Origin: Bathynomus jamesi
Lineage: Eukaryota; Arthropoda; Malacostraca; Isopoda; Cirolanidae
Assembly: GCA_023014485.1 (NCBI GenBank)
Contig: JAJOZX010002351.1
Location: 108,501-172,500 of the forward strand
DNA length: 64,000 bases
Direction: 5' to 3'
The notes below the pieces were generated by a model. That model had not been told where the DNA came from and did not search any database. It was given only the letters and a program-made list of their open reading frames with translations. Positions 1 through 10,100 of the stretch are shown piece after piece (the first letter of the stretch is position 1; every line of letters begins with the position of its first letter). A program made the translations under genes and the position numbers.

Positions 1-1048
1 ACTATGCCAAAATTGTAGCCCTGCAGACATCTAGGCGGTGCTTCAATTCCAGCCACACACGCCCAAGAACATCAGGAGTGACGGATGCGATAGCTTCCGT
101 GATTCGCTCGTGCAAGTGATGAATATCCCTAATGGGTACACTGTACACGCTTTGCTTGACGTAACCCCACAAATAAAAGTCCAAAGGTGTCAGGTCCGGA
201 GAGCGTGGAGGCCATGGCTTCTATCCTCCTCTTCCTATCCATCTCTGTGGAAATTTTTCATTAAGGAATTCTCGAACAACGTTGGCATAGTGCGGAGGAG
301 CACCATCTTGCTGAAAGATGATATTATTGTCAATAAATTGGGGTACTGCAAAATGTTCCAACATAGCGAGGTAGTTGTGTGACGTCACAGTGGCTTCCGC
401 GAAGAAAAATGGGCCAATCACTCGATCTCGTGCTAGAGCACACCACACATTAACTTTCGGGCTATTACGCTCATGTTCAACATAGGCATGTGGACATTCG
501 CTAGCCCATATCCTTACATTGTGTCGATGGACATGCCCTGAAACATGAAAAGTACACTCATCACTGAACACTATACGATCTAAAAAGTGCTCATCATCGT
601 CAATCTCATGAATAATATCAGCAGCAAATTCGTATCTTATGCGGTGATCAGCTGGCCGGAGTGCATGTAACACCTGAAGTTTATAAGCTGTAAAACACAA
701 ATGCTTTTTCAAGACCGTATGAACTGTTGTTTTTGCAAGTCCTAATTGTCGAGCACATCGACGCACTGATTTCTTTGGACTACGAAGAAAACTTGTTCGA
801 ATGGCTTCAATCGAATCGTCACTAACAGATGGTCTACCGGAACGCTTTTTGTCCAGTAGGCTTCCCGTTTCTTTCAACTGTTTATCCCAACGGCGAATGT
901 TATTTTCGTGTGGTGGTTCTTCGTTAAACACACGACGGTACTCATGTCGCACAAGAGTTACAGATTCAAATTTTGCAAGCCATAAAACGCACTGCACCTT
1001 CCTTTGCACCGTCGTCATCTTACTGGGGCACTCGTCGTGTGAGCTCAA
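1..1048 (-). pseudogene. mariner-like (DUF4817-type) transposase, interrupted by a stop
   Basis: Transposase of the Tc1/mariner superfamily, which cuts and pastes its own element at TA sites. Reading from 1048 downward, residues 1-100 hold an N-terminal helix-turn-helix region with a KKRSGRPSVSD linker. The DDE domain follows, with IVFSDECTFHVSG (first Asp), FQQDGAPPHY (second Asp) and, past a stop, PPRSPDLTPLDFYLWG (third acidic residue region). An in-frame TAG at 223-221 separates the 275-aa part from the C-terminal part. The frame is kept across the stop, so this is a nonsense change and not an indel. The C-terminus runs off the left edge. As it stands the copy is a pseudogene unless the stop is read through. 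Confidence 0.85.
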
Positions 1049-1130
1049 CTAGCTTAGCTTAGCCTAGACTAGCTACGAGATAAAGGTTAAGCTTAGCCTA
1101 GACTAACTACAAGATACAACTTTGAGAGTT
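1049..1130. repeat. short direct repeat upstream of the mariner transposase
   Basis: A unit containing CTTAGCCTAGACTA and CTAC(G/A)AGATA occurs twice in tandem, at about 1057-1083 and 1091-1118. It probably belongs to the 5' non-coding part of the mariner copy. I could not identify a terminal inverted repeat. Confidence 0.35.
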
Positions 1131-1228
1131 GTTCTTAAATTTGGCATTGTTTCATCTCATTATCATGTTTCGTTGCAATAATATAGCTATTTAAAATCCC
1201 ACCATGACTTTACGGACACACTGTACAG

Positions 1229-1239
1229 TATATATATAT

Positions 1240-1320
<81 letters not shown>
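1229..1320. repeat. (TA)n microsatellite
   Basis: About 90 bp of TA dinucleotides with two CACA interruptions. It abuts the end of the inverted copy of the repeat at 1321-1590. Apparent ORFs through it are artefacts of the dinucleotide (IYIYIY). Confidence 0.95.
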
Positions 1321-1729
1321 CACACAGACAGTGCATGGAACAAGGAACTCTTCTGGGATAATTAAATCCACTATAGTCCGAATAAGTAATGGTAAATGAC
1401 AAATACCATAGTTTTTCTTTTTCATGATGCTAGCCCGACGTGGGCAACGGGTCACTCGCAAAGAGGTCCCATAAATATAGCTTCCCTCACCAGCTATCTG
1501 CAAAGCAGACAGGATCCAGCTTTGGGACATGGATCTAGGGTTTAAAGCACCTAGCCATGCTACATTTAGAACCTCAATATAAGCATCATGAAAAAGAAAA
1601 ACTATGGTATTTGTCATTTACCATTACTTATTCGGACTATAGTGGATTTAATTATCCCAGAAGAGTTCCTTGTTCCATGCACTGTCTGTGTGTATCATAA
1701 AAAACTCAGGGGACCATTCTGAGTTCATT
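1321..1729. repeat. unclassified dispersed repeat: inverted copy joined to a truncated direct copy
   Basis: 1321-1590 is the reverse complement of the repeat found intact at 1886-2190. 1591-1729 is a direct copy lacking the first ~155 bp. The two parts share GCATCATGAAAAAGAAAAAC and so form a foldback. The repeat has no open frame of note, and I see no A or B box. It ends with CTGAGTTCATTCCCAT followed elsewhere by (AT)n. The family is not recognised. Confidence 0.7.
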
Positions 1730-1885
1730 CCCATCTTGAAACGGACATGTTATGTGCCTTGAAAAGTGGACGCTCAATTCTGCCAGTTGAGGTTTAAGTT
1801 TTGGTTTTTGGCTAAAAATATAATAGTTACCCCTTTTTCTTTTTCTTTGATGCATTCAATCTGACGTGAAGGCAGCGAGTCCTTT

Positions 1886-2190
1886 GCTTATATTGAGGTT
1901 CTAAATGTAGCATGGCTAGGTGCTTTAAACCCTAGATCCATGTCCCAAAGCTGGATCCTGTCTGCTTTGCAGATAGCTGGTGAGGGAAGCTATATTTATG
2001 GGACCTCTTTGCGAGTGACCCGTTGCCCACGTCGGGCTAGCATCATGAAAAAGAAAAACTATGGTATTTGTCATTTACCATTACTTATTCGGACTATAGT
2101 GGATTTAATTATCCCAGAAGAGTTCCTTGTTCCATGCACTGTCTGTGTGTATCATAAAAAACTCAGTGGACCATTCTGAGTTCATTCCCA
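1886..2190 (+). repeat. unclassified dispersed repeat, longest copy
   Basis: About 305 bp beginning CTTATATTGAGGTTC and ending GAGTTCATTCCCAT against a (TA)n tract. It is nearly identical to the inverted copy at 1321-1590, so the duplication is recent. A 79-aa ORF inside (1940-2179) is open on both copies but has no recognisable domain. I treat it as incidental. Function unknown. Confidence 0.65.
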
Positions 2191-2214
2191 TATATATATA
2201 TATATATATATATA
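2191..2214. repeat. (TA)n microsatellite
   Basis: Twelve TA units lying between the dispersed repeat and the 3' tail of the SINE at 2218-2513. Confidence 0.9.
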
Positions 2215-2217
2215 CAA

Positions 2218-2510
2218 TAACCTTTGGTTAACCTTTGGTTAGCTTCCGCCCGAATTGTTCATCCTGACGAAGGTCAAGCTTTTCACTCCACCTTAGACCT
2301 ACAGTTTAACGTGGAATCCGAACCACGCCCCATCAGCAGCACAGCGTCTTAACCACTAGGCCACCTAGGGTACCCATTTATCTACCAACCACTTTCTTTA
2401 CTGTGTGGAAGGATGAACAGTTGGGTTTTGGTGCGCGCCGGCTGCCGTCGGGTCTCGAACCCGGGGCCGATGGATTCGTAGTCAGCGACGCTAACCACAA
2501 CACCACCGAG

Positions 2511-2513
<3 letters not shown>
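2218..2513 (-). mobile_element. dimeric tRNA-derived SINE
   Basis: Read on the minus strand, two tRNA-like units follow one another. The first (about 2513-2440) has an A-box-like TGTTGTGGTTAGCG and the B box GGTTCGAGACC. The second (about 2370-2290) has TGGCCTAGTGG and GGTTCGGATTCC. They are joined by a linker ending AAATGGGTACC. The 3' tail contains AAGCTTGACCTTCGT and two AACCAAAGGTTA repeats. The same 15-mer and AAAGGTT repeats end the LINE at 42550-43308, which suggests that LINE supplied the machinery. (TA)n lies on both sides. These are SINE units and not tRNA genes, because neither folds into a full cloverleaf. Confidence 0.72.

Positions 2514-2554
<41 letters not shown>
2514..2554. 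repeat. (TA)n microsatellite
   Basis: Forty bases of TA between the 5' end of the SINE and the 3' end of the antisense LINE that begins near 2556. Confidence 0.9.
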
Positions 2555-2555
<1 letters not shown>

Positions 2556-2556
<1 letters not shown>

Positions 2557-5500
2557 GCAGGAAGGAGAGGCCAAGGGCGAACGCCCGTAAAAGTGGCCCC
2601 CCCTTCCCATAGAACAAGAAGAGAGTCAAAATCAATGAAGATCGAGGGTTTTCAAGATGCCTAGACACTCTGCGTTTGAAAGATTGGATGTAATAGATAG
2701 GGAGAAACATACTGTAGATTGTGAAAGATTGTTCCAGAGTTGACTAGGTGAGTAGATGAAAGAATGAAAATACCGATTAACCCTTGCGTTAGAGAGTTGA
2801 ACAGAAAAGGAATGAGAATGTGTAAAAAGTCTGGTACAGCGTGCTCTCCTTAAAGCAGGAGGCATGCAGTTAGAGAGCTCAGAAGAGCAGTGTCCGTTAT
2901 AATAGCGATAGTAAAGAGAGAGTGAGGCAACATTGTGGCGAAGAGAGAGGGATTGAAGACAATCAGTAAGAGGTGTGGAATTGATGAGACGAAAAGCCTT
3001 TGATTCCACCCGGTCAAGTACGGCTGTGTGGGTTGAGCCATCCCATACATGAGAAGCATACTCCCTACAGGGGCGGACAAGACCCCTGTACAGAGAGAGC
3101 AACTGGAGGGTGGTGGTGAAGAAACTGGAGGCAGTACAGCACGCCTAACCACTTAGAAACTGTTTGGAAAGAGAGTATATGTGATCTTTCCAGGAAAGAT
3201 CACGAGAAAAGGAAACGCGAAGAATGTTAAGAGAAGAGGAAGGATTGAGTTGTGTATTGTTGAAGGTAATGGGATACTCGCGTGGAATATTGTGACGAGT
3301 AGACAGATGGAGGAACTGAGTTTTAGAGGCATTGAAAGCCACAAGGTTTTCTCTGCCCCAATCAGATATAGCAGAAAGAGCAGAGGTCAGGTGCTCCATA
3401 GGTGCACCTGACCGCTGATCTTTGATCTGGCCTCTGACTTGGAGTGACTAGGACAGGAAGTGCGAATTAAAAGATCATTAATAAATAAAAGGAAAAGAGT
3501 GGGTGACAGGACAGACCCCTGAGGAACACCACTGTTGATAGCTTTAGGAGAAAAACAGGGGCCATCTACAACCGCGGATATAGATCGGCCAGAAAGGAAA
3601 TTAGAGATGAAGTCACAGATAGAAAGATAGAAACGGAAGTAGGGCAGTTTCGAAATTAAAGATTTGTGCCAGACTCTATCAAAAGCTTTTGATATGTCTA
3701 GCACAATAGCTAAAGTTTCACCGAAATCCCGAAAGGAGGATGACCAAGAGTCAGAGAGATATGCAAGAAGATCGCCAGTCAAATGTTCCTTGCGGGACCC
3801 ATACTGACGATCTGAAAGAAAATAAAGCCAGTAAAGCCTAAAACTTAAGGGTCAAATTAAACAAAATAAATAGTCGAGCTTCACAATTATTCACGTCATT
3901 GTAAATTGTAAAACGAATGTATTTATTTTATTATTAATAACGGTTATTCAATTCAATTCAATTAAAAAAAAGATTGTTAGAAGAGAGGTGTCTCAGAATC
4001 TTTCAATTAAGGATAGATTTAAAAACTTCAGAAAGGATAGAAATGAAAGCAATTGGACGATAGTTGGAGGGTTGAGAGCGGTCACCCTTCTTTGGGGCAG
4101 GCTGAATGAAAGCGAACTTCCAGCAGGAAGCTAAAGTACCAGATGAGGGACAAAGACGAAAGAGTTTCCTAGCAGGGTGTTAGCACTGAAGCACAGTTCT
4201 TAAGAACAACAAAAACACCATCAAGACCGTACGCCTTCCTAGAGTTGAGCCCAGGTAGGGCAGAAAGAACATCTTTAGAAGAGATTCTAATTTCAGACAT
4301 AATAAAGTCAGAGGGGGTAGGAGATGGAGGAACAGCACCGGAATCGTCCAGGGTTGAGTTGGACGCGAAAGTTTGAGTTAAGAGTTCATCTTTGTCAGGA
4401 GAAGAAACGACAACTGAGCCGTCTGAATGGAAAAGAGGAGGGAACGAAGAGGAAGTAAAGTTGTTGAAGAGGTTCTTAGCTAGATGCCAGAAAGAGCGAG
4501 AAGAATTAGAATTGGATAGGTTTTCACATTTCTGTAGGATGAAGGAATTTTTGGCGAGTCGAAGAACAGATTTGGCACAATTCCGGGCAGAAATATAAGC
4601 TGAGTGAGATTCAGGAGTTAGATATCACCAGTACCTTCTGAAAGCCTTCTCTCTGTTGCGGATAGGATTAGAACAAGTAAAGTTAAAGCAAGGTTTTTTG
4701 CATTAGTAATAGGAATAGAATATGGAATGTATGCCTCCATGCCCGAGAAAATCACTTCGATCAAGGCGAACGGGAATACGAGTAGGGTGGTGTACAATCT
4801 GATCTTGGTCATTTAGGATAGAAAAGTTGTAAGCTAGTTCACCAGGGATGTTAGTAAACATTGAAATCTCTTAAAATGGAGGTTTCAGCATTGGGAGAGC
4901 GGGATAGAATGTATTCCACTTTGGAAATGAGGTAGTTAAAGAATTTTGGATACTCAGGAGAATTAGGAGAAAGGTAAACAGCGCAGATGTGTTTAGTTTG
5001 AGATTGGCATGTAAGCCGTGGCCAGAGGGTATAGAATTCGGAAGATTCGAGTACGGGAATACGAGAACAAGTTAGGTCATTGTGTACATATACGCAACAT
5101 CCACCTTTGGAGTGAAATTGAGTATAGGAATGTAAGAGGGTACAAAAAAGGAGTTGTTGTCAGTCGTCCCAGACACCTGAGTTTCAGTGAGGAAAAGAAG
5201 ATGAGGTTTAGAGGAGGAGGGGTGGTGTTTAACAGATTGAAAATTTGAGAAAAGGCCACGGATGTTGCAAAAATTAATGAAAGGTGAATCGGGCAAAGGC
5301 CCAGAATATCTCGAATGGTCGGTAACAGATCTAGCCCCGCTTCCCGGTAGTATTTGCAAGAATGTAGAGTGCAATCGCAAAGCAACATTGCAATATGGGT
5401 GAGAGAAAACGCGCAACATTGCAAATGTGTGAGAGGTTAGTGTGCAACATTGCAAAGGGAGGGAGGGAGGGGTATGGAAAGAGAAGAAAGGTGGTGATAG

Positions 5501-5560
5501 GAAAAGAGGGAAAATAAAAGAGTAAAAGGGGAAAATGGCAAATCTCAAAGGGGGTGGGGG
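2556..5560 (-). mobile_element. decayed non-LTR retrotransposon (LINE)
   Basis: In minus-strand order there is an apurinic-like endonuclease start at about 5310-5080 (FINFCNIRGLFSNF, LLFLTETQVSG). Disrupted sequence follows to about 3800. Then comes a reverse-transcriptase block at 3782-3390 (VLDISKAFDRVWH, SGVPQGSVLSPTLFLLFIND), a thumb region at 3399-3145 (NASKTQFLHLSTRHN) and a C-terminal domain at 3102-2632 (YRGLVRPCREYASHVW). The catalytic FADD box expected after FINDLL is missing, apparently deleted near 3400. Many frameshifts make it inactive. The clade is unclear (Jockey/I/CR1-like). The 3' end touches (TA)n. Confidence 0.8.
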
Positions 5561-5914
5561 TGATAAAGGTGGATAAGGGTGAAAGGGTGGGTGCAGTCCC
5601 CCTAAGGAAAAGAAAGTAGAAAATTTAACCTAACCTAACCTAACAGGTTGTCTTCGAAATAGCATAACCAGGAAAGTTAGAAATTCGCCAGTAACCCTAG
5701 TTTTCTGATTGTTACCTAACTATGAATTTTAAAGATACACTTCAATATTCATACTAGTACATATAGTGAGCGTACAAAACTCCAGAAATTGTTGAAATTA
5801 GGTACCCCATTTTAAGGTACTTATGAGGTACCTATGCACAGCATTTGTAAAATCAGAAAGAACTGACATATAAACACTTTCAAATTATTATGCAACAGTG
5901 CCAGGCTATGTCGT
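5561..5914. other. no gene seen; short TTAGG-type motif
   Basis: Non-coding sequence between the LINE and the first 5S-derived SINE. Three and a half CCTAA units lie at about 5628-5645. That is too short for a telomeric array. Nothing else is recognised. Confidence 0.5.
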
Positions 5915-6080
5915 GGTCATTGTTGTAATACCGCTTACCATCGGTTAGCGAAGTTAAGCGACATTTGTCTGGATTAGAGTTAGATGGGTGATCGCCCTCT
6001 GTGTTCAGATTACGTATAGTGACCCTCGGTCATACAACCTCAGATGTCTCGAAGGAGTGTTGTGAAACTGAAAATCACCT
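5915..6080 (+). mobile_element. 5S rRNA-derived SINE (SINE3-like), copy 1
   Basis: The head resembles 5S rRNA and includes its internal promoter. ATCGGTTAGCGAAGTTAAGC corresponds to the A-box region, and GTTAGATGGGTGATCGCC to the TAGATGGG/TGACCGCC C-box region. The start (GGCTATGTCGTGGTCAT) is close to the 5S 5' end. The tail contains TAGTGACCCTCGGTCATACA and a GATGTCTCGAAGGAGTGTTG-like end shared with the copies at 6355 and 48744. It lies just 5' of an exon of P450 gene A. It is too divergent for a functional 5S gene. Confidence 0.7.
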
Positions 6081-6150
6081 AACAATGTTGTAATATCGTC
6101 ATTTGAAATTAGTTTAAGAGTTATCATTTATTTTTTATTTTTCCTTTCAG

Positions 6151-7071
6151 AATATGGTTAAAGCTCATGAAAAGAAACTTGACATTAATAACCCAAAGGA
6201 TTACATCGATTCTTATTTAATCGAAATAAAAAAACAGGAAAATGACCCTGAACCACTTTTTACATGTAAGTATAGCTAACGCAGTTGTTTTTATACGAAT
6301 ATACAGCAATAACTTGGGTTTAATTTGGCTACAACTCTGGTGTGCTTTGTTGTCCACTTACAGTCGACGTTTCCCATCGATCAGCGAAGTTAAACGACAT
6401 TGGGTCTGTGTAGTAATTGGATGGAAGACTGTCATCCGCATCCAGAATATGAAGCGACCCGTGGTTCGGATCTCACGTAAAGCAGTAGGTCCTCTACGTC
6501 AATAACCTTAGATGTTGCGAAGGAGGTTAAACGACCCCATCATCTTCATCATTATTATTGTTATTTAAAATCGAATCACCGCTTGCCGTAAGATCAAAGA
6601 GGTTTAACGACTCGTAGGTGATTTGGTCCCCTCCATCACGTAATCTTTGCATTTACGAAGAAGGTTAAATGAACGCATAGATTACAATTATTTTGAACAA
6701 AATAAATAACATTATCTGAATCATAACTGAATTTCAACTTTGATTTTATCATTTCATTTACTTGTTCCGGTCAGCTGAAGAAAAATGATAAGTTCAACGT
6801 AACTTTTTTGTTTTTAGACGAAAATTTGGTCGTTACCATCGGTGACCTCTACAGGGCGGGAAGTGACACAGTGACAACCACTTTCAAGTGGATTTTACTT
6901 TATTTAACAAAGTATCCTGAGATTCAAAAACGTCTCCAGGAAGAAGTTGATGAAGTTCTACCGAAGTGGACTTTAGCCACCCTTGAAGATAAACTAAGGT
7001 ATGTAATGTGATACTGTAAAAAAATACTCTGTAAAGTTTAATTGAGCCATACAGATTATTTATTTGTTTCA

Positions 7072-7158
<87 letters not shown>

Positions 7159-10100
7159 TGTATATATAACCCAGGTACCACGGTTGATCTCTCGATTAAT
7201 AATGCATGGTTGCTGTTGTTGAAATGTGGTTGATATTTGCAACAGTTCGTAAATTAATATTGATGTAATACTGACGCAAAAATATGTTGATAAAATAAAG
7301 TACAATCAGTATTTACAAAACACATTTTCGTCAAAGGTGATAACACTGGTCTACAAATTTTGAAAAAGTTTGTGCTTCCGAGATAAAATGTATTTCCTAT
7401 TATGGATTTTGGGGTGCTGAAAATGAATATGACCATAAAAACAGTCGATTGGCTACAGTTTCCAAGAAAATTTAAGTTACACGTTTTGCATATATGTATA
7501 CCATATATTAGTAACATACCTGTATAATGCAGTCACTTATATTGATTCAGCCCGTCGCTTCTTTGCTTGTCTCTTGTATTCAACTTCTGGAGCATCTCTT
7601 GTTATTGTCCAGCAGTAGTCTGCTAACAATGATGGACTCCATTTCCCCTGATAGCGTTTCTCCATCGCTGAGATATCCTGATGGAAACGTTCACCATGTT
7701 CATCGCTGACTGCTCCGCAGTTGGCCAGAAAAAATTCCAGGTGCGAATGGAGGAAATGTATCTTTAAAGACATATTGCAGCCCATTTTTTGATAGGACAA
7801 CAGCAGGTTTTCCACCAGCTCCCTGTAATTGTCAACTTTGGTATTTCCGAGAAAATTGGTTGCTACTAACCGGAAAGCATTCCACGCTGTCTTCTCCTCA
7901 CCACCTAGGATAAGGTCGAACTCCTCATCTCTAAGAAGCTCGCGGATCTGTAGACCAACAAATACACCCTCCTTGATTTTTGCTTCACTGAGCTTTGGGA
8001 ATTTACCACCGAGGTACTTAAAAGCTGCCCCCGTTTTATCCATAGCCTTAACAAAATTTTTCATGACTCCCAGTTTGATGTGTAAGGGTGGTAACAAAAT
8101 CTTGTTTGATTCTACAAGTGGAGGATACTGAACACTTTTTGTTCCAGGTTCCAATGAGTGTCGGAGTGGCCAATCCTTCTTGATGTAATGAGAAGTCCTA
8201 GCCCGACTATCCCATTCACACAGAAAACAGCAATACCTAGTGTAGCCCGGCTGCAGTCCAAGCACGATAGCAACAACTTTCAAGTCACCACAAACCTGCC
8301 ACTGATGTTTGTCATAGTTTATGCAGTTCAAAAGTTGCTTCATGTTGTCATATTTTTCCTTCATGTGGACTGCATGACGAACTGGAATTGATGGCAATAC
8401 GTTGCCAATATGCAATAAAACAGCTTTTAGACTCAACTTCGATGAATCAATGAACAGTCTCCATTCATCAGGATTGTGAATAATGTTGAGAGCTGCCATC
8501 AGACCATCGATGTCGTTGCAAGCTACAAGGTCACCTTCCATGATGAAGAATGGGACAAAATCTTTTGGACGGTCACGAAACTTACACACTATAACATTTT
8601 CAGCGAGGAGATTCCACTGCTGCAATCTGGAGCCCAACAGCTCTGCCTTAATCTTTGGCAGTTCTAAATCTCTGATAAGGTCGTTTAATTCATTCTGAGT
8701 TATCATGTGCGGTTTAGATGTCAAGTTATAAACAAATTCAGGGTCTTGTGAAGTTGAAAGCTCACAAGTTTCGCAGGTTCCTTCATTCTCCTCGTCCTCT
8801 GACTCCAGGGAGAATGAGTGTGGGGGCTCAGGAATGGGTAGTCCTTCGCCGTGAGATACCGGGCGTATAGCAGAGGATATATTCGGATATTGTAAAATCC
8901 ACTTTTTCTTCTTGGAAATACCTTTCTTGACTGGAGGCACTATGCAGAAGTAACAATTGCTGACATGATCTGTTGGTTCCCTCCACACCAATGGCACTGC
9001 AAAAGGCATAGATTTCCTTTTCCGATTCAACCACTGGCGAAGGTTTGTTGCACAAGTATTGCAGCATATGTGTGGGGCCCAGCTCTTGTCCTGATCTCCA
9101 ATCTTACAGCCAAAATAAAGGTGATAGGCTTTCCTAATCACGGCGGTTATAGCACGCTTTTGTGATGCAAAAGTCAATTCTCCACAAACATAACAGAAGT
9201 TATCTATACTGTTCACGCAATTACGAGGCATCTTTGCTCAAATTAGGCTGAAAAAAATTCAGTTTCCAAAGCAAACACTAAAGAGAGTTTGACAAGGGTG
9301 CACTGTATAACTTCTGCGAATGAACTGATGCAGTGGCGTAATATGTAGACGCCTGTGACACATCGACGCCTTGACTCTACTGCGCATGCGCGTAGTTATA
9401 TATTTTTTTCTATTTTAATAAATTAATGTAATTACATTACATTTTAATAATTTTAAATTAGGTAAGGTTAAGTTACGTTAGTATTCCATTTATATTAATA
9501 TCAAAAACATTATGGGAAGCAATATGTTAAAATGATCCAATCTATTTTTTAATATATAATTTACAAATACATAATTTTAGGCATTATTTTCGTATTCAGT
9601 GACCCAAAATTAGTAAAGATTGACTACTTTTATTTCCGAAGCATTTTGGCTGTAGACCAGTGTAATATAATTTTTTCTGTATTTACTGAATAATGAATTT
9701 ACATCAGGACTCGGTTTCAACAAAATTGCGATATCGATATCGACATTTATCATCTAGATAGCTATTACAAAATTTCCAGATCACCATCGTTTCAACAATG
9801 GCTGATATCTCTAATTTAACCTAACCTAACCATCGGTGATTCATCGATATTTCTTCATTATAGTGATGTAATTGTGCTACCTGGGGAAAATGATCAACAT
9901 AGAAATATGTACTGCAAAATATATAATAGACTTTTCGACATACACTTTAACTTGATTCATATATATATATATATATAATGTTACAAGGAATCTGTATAAC
10001 TAGGGATTTCATGAAATCCCTAAAATGTTCAGGGATTTAATGTAAGGTTAAGTCGTAATATTTTCGTCAAACCTACGGGAAAATTATTGAATGTCCGGTT

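Noticed and set aside
2290..2515. tRNA genes on the minus strand
   Set aside because: A and B boxes are present but no complete cloverleaf or anticodon arm forms. The tail is that of a SINE.
4392..5248. Plus-strand ORFs at 4392 and 5018
   Set aside because: They are antisense shadows of the decayed LINE on the minus strand.
5628..5645. CCTAA repeats as a telomere or telomeric scar
   Set aside because: Only about 3.5 units. AACCTAACC words are common in this window, including in the foldback core.
5930..6030. Functional 5S rRNA gene
   Set aside because: Too many differences from 5S rRNA and a non-5S tail shared with other copies, which point to a SINE.
7042..7305. ORFs rich in IYIYIY on both strands
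   Set aside because: They are translations of (TA)n tracts. The same applies to similar ORFs at 1187, 19024, 20435, 26514, 39052 and 42297.
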